64,000 nt of DNA from Bidens hawaiensis. Its lineage: Eukaryota > Streptophyta > Magnoliopsida > Asterales > Asteraceae. The stretch is from assembly GCA_021521415.1 (NCBI GenBank), contig JAIQDT010002844.1:224979-288978 (forward strand), given 5' to 3'. A model generated the notes under the pieces. The model saw only the letters and a program-made list of their open reading frames with translations. It searched no databases and was not told the origin of the DNA. Below are positions 22,962 to 35,165 of the stretch, piece after piece (position 1 is the stretch's first letter; each line of letters opens with the position of its first letter). The translations under genes and the position numbers were made by a program.

Positions 22962-23232
22962 GTAAAGCAAAAGTGGAATGATTTGCTTACATGCTTGGTG
23001 TTAGAAAGACAAGTTGAATAGCTGTGAATAGACGCTGATATAATACTGTTTAAGAAGCTCGTAAACCGGTTATGTGTTTTTCACCTAGTTTGTAAACATA
23101 GTACCTACCCATGTAATATGATGTAAATTAGCTGTTGAATTTTCTTTATAAACAATGTTGTTGATACCAGTGTTATCTGTTACATTCCCGTATTACGCTT
23201 CCGCAACTACCTAGTCGGGGTGTGACAGAAGT

Positions 23233-23244
23233 TGGTATCAGAGC
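23233..23244 (+). promoter_or_regulatory. Primer binding site, initiator tRNA-Met
   Basis: TGGTATCAGAGC begins five bases after the 5' LTR end. It is the standard complement of the 3' end of plant initiator tRNA-Met and primes minus-strand DNA synthesis. Confidence 0.95.
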
Positions 23245-23611
23245 CATTGGTTATAAAGAATTAGGATGTCCCTTAGGATACCCTAAGATAACCGTAGGCT
23301 CGATTAACTCTGGGAATAAAATAATATTAAATAATATACACGAATGATTCTCGTGATGAACGCGAATGGACAAGTGGGTTATTATGGTCCGGAACGTAAT
23401 AACAGACTTGTTTGTACGAGGAAATTCGAGAAGAAGTCGATAAACAATCGAATAGGTAAAAACAGCAATATATGTGTATAAAATATAATAATAAATAAAT
23501 ATTTGTGTATATAAACGATTATTTGTGCTTATGTGTATAAATACCTGCACGTATCTTACTATGATTAATATAGAAGGATACTATTCTTATTACTAACCAT
23601 TGTGCAGGAAT

Positions 23612-24343
23612 ATGTCAAGATCTACTGATCGTTTACCTACTACCCTACCAATAAGGCCTGAGGAGGAGGAGGATCCGGAAGAAGAAACGGAGGAGGACCC
23701 AGAGGAAATAGAAGAAGGTGCAGATGCGGTAATTCCTTACGAGGTACCCGCAGATCAACCCGACTTATCGGGTTATCGTTGTGACACTTATCCCCCTAGG
23801 GAATCCCCTAGGAATGCTGCAGGACAGGGAGCTACTAGTGCTTATCGTTCACCTGTTAGAGCACCCAGATCCCCTACTCCACCTGTACAGCATACACCAG
23901 TACCCCCACCCACTATTAGAAACCGTCAGACCGCTCGCATTTCAGTGCGTCCACCTGAGCACACTTCTCTCCCACCTCGATCTACGTACCATAGGGGAGA
24001 AACATCACGTGTCCAGGTCACTGAGATACCTATTCCTACTTGGGGTTTACCCGCCCCGGTACCCGAGTCACCTCGTTATTCTGATTCAGCATGGTTTGGT
24101 TTAGCGACTGATCAGCTTTTAGACCACTCACATTCTATAAATAACCTAAACCTGCATAGATATGATATGCAAGATCACATGCGATACATGCAGCAAGAAA
24201 TCAGAATTGTGCAAAGATCCAGTGCTCACAGCCACGGGCGTCAGGATCGAGCGATGATACTACTGGGAGCGTGTTTAGCGGTTAATGCGGCCCTAGTGGC
24301 TGCTGTTGTTTGGTTGTGGTTCCATGTCGCAAAGAATGGATAG
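23612..24343 (+). CDS. Accessory ORF upstream of gag with C-terminal membrane segment
   Basis: An uninterrupted frame of 243 codons from the ATG at 23612 lies between the primer site and gag, on the same strand. The N-terminal quarter is strongly acidic (EEEEDPEEETEEDPEE), the middle is rich in Pro, Ser, Thr and Arg, and the last 30 residues hold a hydrophobic stretch (ILLGACLAVNAALVAAVVWL) followed by FHVAKNG, so the product could be a tail-anchored membrane protein. No signal peptide is visible. I recognise no family. Additional ORFs of unknown role are known in some plant LTR elements. The ATG is preceded five bases upstream by TTGTGCAG, an acceptor-like site, so it may be translated from a spliced mRNA. 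In contrast to gag-pol it has no stop. Confidence 0.7.
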   Translation: MSRSTDRLPTTLPIRPEEEEDPEEETEEDPEEIEEGADAVIPYEVPADQPDLSGYRCDTYPPRESPRNAAGQGATSAYRSPVRAPRSPTPPVQHTPVPPPTIRNRQTARISVRPPEHTSLPPRSTYHRGETSRVQVTEIPIPTWGLPAPVPESPRYSDSAWFGLATDQLLDHSHSINNLNLHRYDMQDHMRYMQQEIRIVQRSSAHSHGRQDRAMILLGACLAVNAALVAAVVWLWFHVAKNG

Positions 24344-24700
24344 GACATCGTAGTCTGATCTTATGTATATAGTCTTTTGATATCCCAAGCAGCATTTTGT
24401 TACAGCATGTTGGGCTGACTTGGGAGTTGTTTGTGGTTTAGTACTATTTCAAGCACTGGCCCTTATCGGGTTAAGTCTACATGTCACTTGGTGACAAATT
24501 TTGATACGCATATACAAGCGCTGGCCTATACCAGGTTAAGCCTATGCGCTAATTTTGGATGCATATGTACAGTAATGATTATAATTAATACAAACGTGTT
24601 TTCTTTGGCATAGTTATGTGTTGTGAAGGTGTAATATTGTAAAGTTGTGTTGATCATAGTGAAACGATATTGATTATTATATAATTGATTATTCTATAGA
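24344..24700 (+). other. Chromovirus spacer between accessory ORF and gag
   Basis: Non-coding. It contains an imperfect direct repeat, GCACTGGCCCTTATCGGGTTAAG near 24453 paralleled by a GCGCTGGCCTATACC version near 24520. An acceptor-like TACAG lies at about 24570 and CTATAG sits just before the gag ATG, so it may regulate gag expression or splicing. Confidence 0.5.
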
Positions 24701-27700
24701 ATGGCCCCGAAGAAAACAAACACTTTGTCTGAGGCGGAAGTGGCCGCAATGATTGCTCGTCAACTATAAGCAGTGATACCAACAATTGTAGCCCAAGTCA
24801 CTGCAGGCATACGTGCTAACAATACTGTTAATCAACCTACGAGCACCACCACGGCCACTGTTAATACACCTCCGCCGGACACTAATGTAGCCCCGGGTGT
24901 TACTACCCCGGTGAATACTGATAATGTCATAAATAATAATAACACTCTCCCAACTATGAATGTCACTGGGAACCCAGAACCTGTTGTGCACCCTGATAAT
25001 ATCCCGAACCCTGTACCGGTTGTTAACACAACTAATAATAATAACCGAGAACCCCCGCGTCAGGAGTACTCATACAAACAATTTACATCATGTAAACCGA
25101 TTGAGTTTAAAGGTATTGAAGGACCTAGTGGACTGGTCAAATGGATAGAAAAGACCGAGTCAATAATTAATATCAGTGAGTGTCCACCGAACCGCGTGGT
25201 CAAATTTGCTACCAGTATGTTTCTAGACCAAGCGCTGATGTGGTGGAACACAGTAGTCCAAATAAGGGGACAAGATGCTATTAATCGTATGTCATGGACT
25301 GAATTAAAAACCCTCATGCTAGAGCATTTTTGTCCAAAAAGTGAGATTCAGAGGTTGGAACACGAGTTATGGAATCTGGAAATGAAAGGAGCGGATCATG
25401 TGGGATACACGAATCATTTTAATGAACTGTCCCGCTTAGTCCCATGGTTAGTTACACCGGAAGCGAAGCGAATTGAACGTTATATCTGGGGACTGACCCC
25501 TGCTGTGAGAAGTATAGTGAATTCAGTTGCCCACCCGACATTAGAAAGCGCTGTATCTCAAACGGGTGTCGTTACTTTTGATCTGATGAGAAGTGGAGTA
25601 ATAAGGATGCCAGGCGAAACAACAAGTATAAAACGAACTGATTATGGGACAAGAATGCAAGGAAACCTTCAAAACAAGCGGGCTCGTCCGAATACCCGAA
25701 GTTATGCCATGACCAGTTCTAATATAAAACAAGAGGCCTATAAAGGGACGTTACCGAAGTGCAGAAGATGTAACTTTCATCATGTGGGTGATTGCAAACC
25801 GATAATCTGTCAAAAGTGTGGGAGAACGGGACACTATGCCCCTAACTGTAGAACCCCCACCAACACTGTTAACCGTCCACCGCAATTAACTCAACTCCCT
25901 CGACCTCAACCAACCCGCCCACAACTCAACCAACAAACCCCACCTACCACGAACCTCCGTGCCTGCTATGAATGTGGCAGTACGGAACACTTTCGGAGAT
26001 ACTGCCCCAATTTGAACCCGGGTGCAGTGAGAAGGCAGAACCAAGCACAAGCATCAACCTCCAATGCAGCTAAGGGACGCGCGTTTGTATTAGGACCGGG
26101 TGAAGCGCGTCATGATCCTAATGTGGTGACAGGTACATTCTTAGTTTCGGGTCAGTATGCTTCAGTTTTGTTTGATACGGGTGCCGATAGAAGTTTCATA
26201 TCTGTTAATTTCTTACCTTTAGAAAATATGCCGGTTAGTGAACTAACAAAACCATATACTATAGAACTCGCTAACGGTAAGTCTATACTTGTTAACCGAA
26301 TAGTCCGAGACTGTTCCCTTATCCTAAACGACCACCCATTCCTTATTGATTTACTTCCAGTGGAACTGGGAAGTTTCGATGTTATAGTCGGTATGGACTG
26401 GCTATCTAAGTATAAAGTTGAAATTGTCTGTAAGGATAAGACCGTTAGAATACCTCTTCCGAATAATGAGGCTATAATTGTTCAAGGTGAGAAATCTGGT
26501 ACGGTACTGCCTCTCATATCTCAACTTAAGGCATTGAGATATTTACGCCAAGGTTGTACTTTATACTTGGCGAGCGTAACAGTTAAGAAACCCGAGGAAA
26601 AACGAATGGAAGACATCCCAGTGGTACACGAGTATTCAGACGTATTCCCCGATGAGTTGCCTGGTTTACCACCAACCCGACAAGTTGAATTCCGTATTGA
26701 CTTGATACCGGGAGCAGCACCCATTGCTAAGGCACCTTATCGACTTGCACCTTCTGAAATGCAAGAACTGTCCAACCAGTTACAAGAGTTACTGGACAGG
26801 GGTTTTATTCGCCCTAGTTACTCACCGTGGGGAGCACCAGTGTTGTTTGTAAAGAAGAAGGATGGGAGTTTTCGAATGTGTATTGATTACCGGGAATTGA
26901 ATAAAGTGACTGTAAAGAATAGATACCCCTTACCTCGAATTGATGACTTGTTTGATCAGCTCCAAGGTGCGAAGTATTTTTCAAAAATTGATCTTAGATC
27001 TGGTTATCATCAAGTGAGAATTCAGGAAGAAGACGTACCAAAAACAGCCTTCCGAACTCGGTATGGTCACTATGAATTTTTGGTTATGCCGTTTGGGTTG
27101 ACAAATGCACCTGCAGTGTTTATGGACCTCATGAACCAAGTTTGCAAACCTTACCTTGACAAGTTTGTGATAGTGTTTATCGATGATATTTTGATATATT
27201 CGAAAAGTAAGGAGGAACATGAACAACATTTGCGGGAAATCTTAAAATTATTGAGGCAAGAGAAGTTATACGCAAAGTTGTCCAAATGTGAGTTTTGGCT
27301 ACAAGAAGTACAGTTTTTGGGACACATTGTGAACCATCAAGGGATCCAAGTAGACCCAAGTAAAATTGAGGCCATTAAGAATTGGCAAGTGCCTAAGTCA
27401 CCAAGAGAAATTCGTCAATTCTTAGGACTAGCCGGGTATTATAGAAGATTCATTGAAAACTTTTCAAGTATTGCACAACCTTTAACCCTCCTAACTCAAA
27501 AAGATCGAGCATATGAATGGGGAGAAGAACAAGAAATGGCCTTCCAAACGTTGAAACAGAAGTTATGTGAGGCTCCAATATTAAGCCTTCCAGATGGAAC
27601 TGATGAATTGGTGGTATATTGTGACGCATCTCGTAAAGGTTTAGGATGCGTACTGATGCAAAGAAAGAAAGTAATAGCATATGCTTCCCGACAATTAAAA

Positions 27701-29455
27701 GTGCATGAAAAGAATTATACGACCCATGATTTGGAATTAGGAGCAGTTATCTTTGCATTGAAGATTTGGAGACATTACTTGTATGGCACTAAATGTACCA
27801 TCTATACTGATCACAAAAGCCTACAACACATATTCGATCAGAAAGAGCTAAACATGAGACAACGGAGATGGGTAGAACTGTTAAATGATTATGATTGTGA
27901 GATTAAATACCATCCGGGTAAAGCCAACGTAGTAGCTGATGCTTTAAGCCGAAAAGACAGAATCAGACCATTAAGGGTACGAGCACTCGGAATGATTGTT
28001 CAAAGTAGCCTAACCGAACAAGTTCGCATTGCACAAGATGAAGCCTTGAAGACAGATCAGCTAGAAAAAGAAGAACTACATGGAAATGAAAGGAATTTTG
28101 AGAAGAAAATTGATGAAGTATATTATTACAAAAACCGGGTCTGGATTCCAACACTTCACAAACTCCGGAAGTTGATTCTTGATGAAGCACACAAATCCAA
28201 ATATTCTATTCATCCAGGTACTGATAAGATGTATAAGGATGTTAAAGAATTTTACTGGTGGCCTGGTATGAAAAAGGATATAGCCGTGTATGTAAGTAAA
28301 TGTGCAACATGTGCAAGGGTAAAGGCGGAATACCAAAAACCTTCAGGAATGTTACAACAACCCGAAATCCCACAATGGAAATGGGAACAAATTACCATGG
28401 ACTTTGTGATACACCTTCCTAAAACCTCTAGAGGACACAACGCAATTTGGGTAATTGTGGACCGATTAACCAAATCCGCACACTTTATTCCCATCCGTAA
28501 CAACTACACCACCGAAAAACTTGCTCAAATTTACATCGATGAAATAGTATCTCGACACGGAGTACCTCTTTCGATTATTTCCGATCGAGACAGTCACTTT
28601 ACTTCACATTTCTGGCAAGCAGTACAAGAAGCCTTGGGAACCCGAATCGACCTAAGTACGGCTTACCATCCCCAAACCGATGGTCAATCTGAACGAACCA
28701 TCCAAACCTTAGAAGATTTGCTTCGTGCTTGTGTACTGGACTTTAAAGGGAATTGGGATCAACACCTCCCGCTCATTGAATTCTCTTACAATAACAGTTA
28801 TCACAGTAGTATACAAGCAGCACCTTATGAAGCTCTATACGGGCGAAAATGTAGATCACCACTATATTGGACAGAAGTGGGTGATACTCAAATTTCAAGA
28901 TCCGATTTAATTCAGGAAACCACCGATAAGATCCACCAGGTTAAACAAAAATTGAAAGCTGCCCGTGACCGACAAAAGAGTTATGCCGATGTTCGCAGAA
29001 AACCGTTATCTTTTGAAATAGGTGATAAGGTATTTTTAAAAGTATCGCCATGGAAGGGTGTTATAAGATTTGGAAAGACTGGTAAACTAGCCCCGAGATA
29101 CATCGGACCTTTTGACATTGTTGCAAAAATTGGTCCCGTAGCTTACCGATTAAAACTACCCTTAGAACTGAGCACTATTCACAACGTGTTTCATGTATCG
29201 AATCTGAAAAAGTGTTTGACTGATGAAACGACAATAGTACCACTGGAAGATGTTCAGATCAACGAAAAACTCAACTTCGTAGAGGAACCGGTAGAAATTG
29301 TAAACGGGAAAACCAAACAGTTACGACACAACAAAATTTCATAGGTAAAAGTTCGGTGGAATTCAAAACAAGGACCCGAATATACTTGGGAACGAAAGGA
29401 CGAATTCCGAAAGAAATACCCACACCTGTTCCCTAGAAAACCGATGACACATTAA
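24701..29455 (+). pseudogene. gag-pol: Chromovirus gag-pol with two in-frame stops
   Basis: The ATG at 24701 starts a single 1585-codon frame ending with TAA at 29453-29455. Codon 23 is TAA (24767-24769) and another TAG at 29342-29344 cuts the last 37 codons; between them 1523 codons are open. Domains in order: retrotransposon gag (about 25080-25560), three zinc-knuckle-like boxes (the clearest [14 protein letters not shown] at about 25808, also [14 protein letters not shown]), protease (FDTGADRSF, about 26170), RT with FIDDIL (about 27176), RNase H (YCDAS, TDHKSL), integrase HHCC (about 28180-28310) and D-D-E core ([21 protein letters not shown]), and a chromodomain-like C-terminus (VKVRW...YTWE...YPHLF) lying after the second stop. 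The first stop fits a CAA-to-TAA transition. Catalytic residues look intact, so loss is probably recent. Confidence 0.93.
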
Positions 29456-29479
29456 ATTTCGGGGATGAAATTTCTTAAC

Positions 29480-29489
29480 GGGGGGAGAA
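29480..29489 (+). promoter_or_regulatory. Polypurine tract
   Basis: GGGGGGAGAA lies directly before the 3' LTR and is the expected primer for plus-strand DNA synthesis. Confidence 0.92.
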
Positions 29490-32400
29490 TGTGACATTCA
29501 TGACAAAACGAGGTACACTATATTCATTACGTAACAAGTAAACGATAAATCGGTTAATTCGTAGTGCTTAAACGAGTAACCGACCGATACTAAATATGAC
29601 CCGTATACATACTGAGGGGTCATATACGAGTTATATATATATTATAGAGGCTAACATGTTGATATTTAGGCCCCGGTACGTTTAAAACTCTTTAAACGAA
29701 AAAGGTTTCGTTTATCGATACGCTATAAGCTTAAACGCAATCGTTAATGTCAAAACAAGCATTGTAGCATCCGTTAAGCCGAAAAAGATTTATAAAACAC
29801 TTATATGACATGTTCTAAGCAATCCGTGAAAATATTTTGGAATTTTACAACGAGTCAGTACGTTTTTCTTATTTTACAAAAATAAGCTGAAAAACACTCG
29901 TTTTCACGCTATTTCTCACACCCGAATTAATTTTCTTGCGAAAAACCGGACCCGAACTAAACTTGAAGTGGGCTTTTCATGTTTGGGCTGGTATAATCAG
30001 GTTAATGGGCCAAAACAGCCCATTGAGGGGTTTCCCAAAGTTCCGATCGCTAGCCCCACCATATACCACACAATTGTTTTTTTTACATAACTTAAACCTT
30101 AAGTCATTTTCATTCATTTTAACATACAAACCATTTTCAAGTCCAGCAGCTCAAAACCTCTGTTCTCTCAACTTCCTTTCAAACCCTAAGGTAAGATCCA
30201 ATTCTATCAAGTTTTAACAAAGTTTGATGCATATGATTAACATATAAACATGTTTTAATTAGTTTTAAACATGTTTAACCATCCAAAAACCCTAAAAATC
30301 AAGTAAAATTATGTTTTGATGTTAAACATGTTTACAAACCAGGAACATATACTTTTTTGGTCAAAAACGCGGATTAGAACATGAATACAACGTTTTTACG
30401 GTTAGAAAGTTCGGTTTGAACCCAAAACCGAAACCCTAATTATCAAGGCTGTTACATGGATGATTTATGCTTGGTTTGATGTTATATGATATGTAGATAT
30501 ACTGAGTTTGCAACCCGAGACCCGGAAAGTCGTTTAAGCTAGCAAAATTCATCGAAAACCGACAAGGTAAACCCGTAATACTCGTTTAGGGGCTGTTTAG
30601 TATTAGGTTGTGACGTGCTTGTTGTTAGCTTGTGAAAATTTGCAGGGACATTAGGGATCATATAAATGAGTCCCTGTTCAAATTTGGTAATTTTTCGATA
30701 AACGGAGAATATTTGGTGAATTTATTCCCGTTTATGAGCGTTTATTTGGGAAAAATAGCTAAACATATTGAAAAATTATGAAACTTGATTTGGAGTTTGA
30801 TATGGGATGGTAAGATCACTGGTAAAGTTTGGGAATCATTGGAAATGCCTAAGTATGGTTTGTGCAATCATGGTTTAACCGAGTTTTAACAGCCGAAAAA
30901 CGCACAAAAAGGCATTTTGTCAAAAGAGTTAGGTTCTGGAAATTTTGCAGGGGCTATGTAATCACATTAAGGCCATTGGTAAAAATTATCGGATTTTTCG
31001 GAAGTCGTTTGATATAAACGGGCCATTTATTACACGATTATAACCTATTAAATGAATTTTTATAAATAAATAATTAATCATAAAATTTCTGGAAATATTT
31101 TTATAAAATTCTCCATGTCTTAATGTATTTTTACAAAAATTTACATAATTTATATATAATTACATATTTAGTTATGATTTATCAAAGATTTAAATTATAA
31201 TTGTTTTAACGAAACCGGCAGTTTTGTGTTTAACGGACTGACTGGTATGTCAAAATATCGAAAGTGGTCAAATATCATATTTTTGAATGATATTAATAAA
31301 AACAAACTTTTTACGAAAATTCCGGACAATTTGGGTGGATTGTGCGCGTTTTGTATAATCAAACCCGTGTGAAAACGGAAACGAGCCCTGCAATCAAACC
31401 AGACACCGAAACTTTAAAATTCTTTCATAAATCAAATCATTTTATCAATCAATATATTTACTTAAGTTTTATGTGATCTTACCTAATCCCGAAACGTATA
31501 AACGATCAACTGAGCTAGGCTCGGAAAACGGTGAAACTGAGCCAAATCCAGTTTTAAACATTTCATAGTATACAACGTCACAATCTAAGACTATGGTCAT
31601 GTTCTGGGCCTAACAGCTATACCCAGATTATCTATACAGCCCGACTTAGCTTGAACACTGTACTAGTAATAACGATACGATACCGTTTATAGGAATCAGG
31701 CTATAAACGAGACATCTGACTAATTGATACGTGATTTCTGTGCGAACTACGATAAGGTGAGTTTCACGACCCCCACTTTCTAAACTGTTTTACGAACTTT
31801 TGGGGTGAAAAGCATGTTTACATAAACTGTTATACTTGAAAACGTGTGATGATGTGGATTATCTAAGTACTAACACTTGACAAGTCCCCACAAACACAAG
31901 TGATTAACTTCGTGCCGGTGGCGTGTGGATAGTACTATCGGTTTGACAAACCCAACTGTGACAGAGCCGGTGGGGTAAGCCGGAACATATGTAAAACCAG
32001 TTGCACATTGTCATTATATTTACATACTGCTATGTGGTGTTAGACATAGTACATACATGGGGCAAATTGGCTGTTAAATGCCAACAGGAGTGCATGGGCA
32101 GGAGAGGCCATGCAGTGTAGCTCGTTTCGGTTTCACTTGTGGCTTAGTATAATGCATCATACACAGACATTTATACATACACACTGTAAACTTTACGAAC
32201 TCGTGTACTGATTTCATTGATACTCGTGAAACTTGAAACTCACCAACTAGACGTAGTTGACCCGTTTTAACATGCTTTTCAGGTAAAGCAAAAGTGGAAT
32301 GATTTGCTTACATGCTTGGTGTTAGAAAGACAAGTTGAATAGCTGTGAATAGACGCTGATATAATACTGTTTAAGAAGCTCGTAAACCGGTTATGTGTTT

Positions 32401-32548
32401 TTCACCTAGTTTGTAAACATAGTACCTACCCATGTAATATGATGTAAATTAGCTGTTGAATTTTCTTTATAAACAATGTTGTTGATACCAGTGTTATCTG
32501 TTACATTCCCGTATTACACTTCCGCAACTACCTAGTCGGGGTGTGACA
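29490..32548 (+). repeat. Chromovirus 3' LTR (3059 bp)
   Basis: By eye it matches the 5' LTR except for one TA unit (near 29640), an A/G difference near 31229 and a G/A difference near 32518. The intron-like intervals and the short frame of the 5' LTR recur here. Confidence 0.95.
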
Positions 32549-34104
32549 TCAAATAATACAAGTTGTAACAAATAAATAAACAAATGATAGGTTATTCTTT
32601 GAATATCCTATAGGCATGCTATGTGTCTTCTAACTTTCATCCTCGTATATTTACACCTGTAACATATGTATAAAATACGGTCAGTTATAAATATAGTTGG
32701 TGAGATTTCCACAGTTTGATATACTACGTAAAAACCATACAATTCCATAAACTCATAAAATGCGTAGGTAAGGGTTCTTTACACTCGATGCAATGGACCT
32801 GAGTGTAAAGAACAAACGAAGGTCCTTTCCAGTTGGGGCTACCAACGTACTCGGATATGAAGTCCCTTTTCCACTCGATACAAATGGACCTGAGTGCAAA
32901 AGGGGGGTGTATGATCATACTTATTGAGGCAACCACTTGAAATCCACATATATAACAAATAAGCAAGTAAGCACACAAGTCCATGGTATGAATTGTAGTT
33001 TGTAAGCAATATCGTAAATACTTGAAGTTTTGTAAGATACATATGCTACCCCAAAATATGAAAACGTTTAAAAAGGGGTTGTGAGAAACTCACATCGAAA
33101 TTGAAGACAACTTGTAATATAAGCCAAAAACATGATAAAGAAACCAAAACAATCAAACGTCACGAACTATAAATGAAAATGCAAGGGAAATCAAGACTAG
33201 CTAACGGGACTAGTAAAGTTGTAAATATTTGGTTAGCAATGTATTGCAATATTTTAGAATAATTTAATAGTATTTTACGGGGCATTTTTAATGAACTAAA
33301 TATCATTTTTAACTTATTCTTTATTAATATCTTCACAGCAATGAGAAATATAATGTTTGCATATTACGGGTTTTAGATGATAATTTTAATCTCGATTTAC
33401 GATGATGGTTAACGAATTATTATTACCGAATTAAAGTTTAACGGAATAAAAGCTAACGAAACTAATATTAAAGTTAACGAACTATATTATTTAAATGTTA
33501 TTATTTTAATACTCATACGAAGGTTATGGTATTTACGAGTCATGCCTTGAAAATAATTTATGTTATTGGATGAAATATAAATCTACCAAATTTTAGTTAA
33601 CAAAAATAAAGTTTAACGATTTTACAAGCTAATGAATTTAAAGCTAACGGATTAAGGTTCACGAATTTATAGACTAACTTTTAACGTAGCGGAAATATAA
33701 ACTTAATTTTTAACGGTTTAAATTTTAATATTAGTCCATTAATAATTTATTTTTAATAAGAGACCTTAACTATTTAGAATTTCATCGGTCTAATATTATT
33801 CTTAATATGGTTACTTAGCGTATATAGATTTTAACGGAACGAATAAACAATAAAGTATAATGTTTAACGGGTTTAACAAAACTTCAATGGATAAAAGTTA
33901 ACGAGCTAATAAATTAAAGTAACGGAATTATAAATTATTTTTGATGGTTTAACGAACATGTTAGTTGTATTTTAGTTGAAATAGAAATCTATATTTTATA
34001 AAAATTTTATTTGATTAAAAAAATAATAATAATTTTATTTGATTTTTATTAAATTTATTAACCTTAAATTGATTTAATACAAGGTTATTAAAAAAAAGAC
34101 ATAA

Positions 34105-34180
34105 AACGCGCTAGCCCGGGTTCGAAACCGGGTTTTGAAATTCAAACCCAAAGGGACTAACCAACAGACCAACTTAAACA
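34105..34180 (-). repeat. tRNA-like block in LTR X copy 2
   Basis: On the minus strand a GGTTAGTCCC stretch is followed by CCCGGTTTCGAACCCGGG, a T-arm/B-box palindrome. It corresponds to 4211-4276 in copy 1. It is decayed, with no intact cloverleaf. Confidence 0.55.
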
Positions 34181-35165
34181 TTTGTTATAAGACTGAAAAT
34201 GATAATATATATCTATCAATTCATGTTCATCCCCAATTCCTTCAAACCCTAGAACAGCAATCCTTAATTCTGACCATGCTTGATTCAATTAGGTTAGGGG
34301 TTTCGTTTATTGAAGAATAGAGAATCAACACCATATATTTATTACCTCGAGTGGTGTCTGGAAGGGAATGAACGAAGGCAGCCGGAGTTCCCCGAGTTTG
34401 GAAGATTAATTACGGGATTAAAGAGTATACAACAAGAGATTGGAGATTGTGAGCCAGTTTAGTTCTATGTTAGCACTGTATTTATACTGAAGTTTGGAGA
34501 GTATACACGTTAATTAGCATTAATGGCTTTTGCCGGAAATCCGGCGGCGGTTTCGGGGTTCAATTGACGTTTTGGCAACGTTTAATCGCAATTAAATAGT
34601 TGACTACAGTTAGATATTAACGTCAAAGTTTGTTATGCTTAATAATCGGGTCAAAGGATGAGAAAATAGGTGAGATTAAGGATTACCGGCGCCGGAAATC
34701 CGGTGGCCGGAATCACTGCCGTGAAAACGTGGGTCTGGGAGGGGATGGGCTGGGTATTTTATATTTAATAATGTATTTTATACATTTGGTCCCTCAAGAT
34801 TCAACTTGTTTTAAATTAGAGTTTAAGTTATATTCGCAAAATGAACCCTTGAGCTTTGATATGTTATAAGAATGAAATAAAGTTATAATTCAAGGATAAT
34901 TATCATATTACATCATTTGCAACCCGTTTAACTTAATAACCACTTTAAATCCTGGGGTTTTGTTTATTGAATAAAACGAAAAGATTATGAACGAGCGATA
35001 AATGTAAATTATCGTGAACATAATGTTAACGATGAATAATGAACAAGAATGCATGAAACGAGCTTGAGGAATACATATATTTATACATATATATTTGCAA
35101 ATAAAACCGAACATTTAAAATGGGTTGGGTTTTCGGGTTTGAAAAGTAACGAATGTTACAGGTGC

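Larger units (their letters stand above)
20167..23227 (+). repeat. Chromovirus 5' LTR (3061 bp)
   Basis: It begins TGTGACATTC and ends GGGGTGTGACA. A leader-like segment ends in CCCTAAG|GTAAGA at 20869/20870. Further intron-like intervals are 21246-21324 (79 bp) and 22436-22961 (526 bp). Both donors and both acceptors are conserved in the diverged solo LTR at 50110-53069. A short frame at about 20615-20896 recurs in the 3' LTR but has no recognisable domain. Confidence 0.95.
20167..32548 (+). mobile_element. Full-length Ty3/gypsy chromovirus (Tekay/Del-like), 12.4 kb
   Basis: Complete structure: 5' LTR, tRNA-Met primer site, accessory ORF, gag-pol, polypurine tract and 3' LTR, flanked by a perfect 5-bp duplication TCAAA (20162-20166 and 32549-32553). 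By eye the two LTRs differ at only about two substitutions and one TA unit, pointing to recent insertion. Lineage is inferred from long LTRs, the single gag-pol frame and an integrase tail with a chromodomain-like end (TWE, YPHLF). Two in-frame stops break gag-pol, so this copy should need proteins from a relative to move. It sits in the family-X LTR, itself inside Copia-1. Confidence 0.95.
20039..35160 (-). mobile_element. Family-X solo LTR, copy 2, carrying the chromovirus
   Basis: The plus-strand boundaries are TGTAACACCTCGG at 20039 and GAATGTTACA at 35160, flanked by a perfect 5-bp duplication GGTGC (20034-20038 and 35161-35165). It is the reverse complement of the element at 3209-7931. 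After removing 20167-32548 and one TCAAA, about 2.7 kb remains. No coding sequence. Donor and acceptor-like sites lie at 33093 and 32657 (minus strand), 437 bp apart, although the donor context here is weak (GAT|GTGAGT). The long AT-rich stretch at 33200-34080 is part of this LTR and holds no gene. Confidence 0.87.

Noticed and set aside
23228..24700. Accessory ORF as a retroviral-type envelope
   Set aside because: Single C-terminal hydrophobic segment, no signal peptide, no fusion peptide or cysteine pattern, and position before gag instead of after pol. I do not claim an envelope role.
24832..28503. Antisense frames across chromovirus gag-pol
   Set aside because: They are mirror frames of a long coding sequence and lack any recognisable motif.
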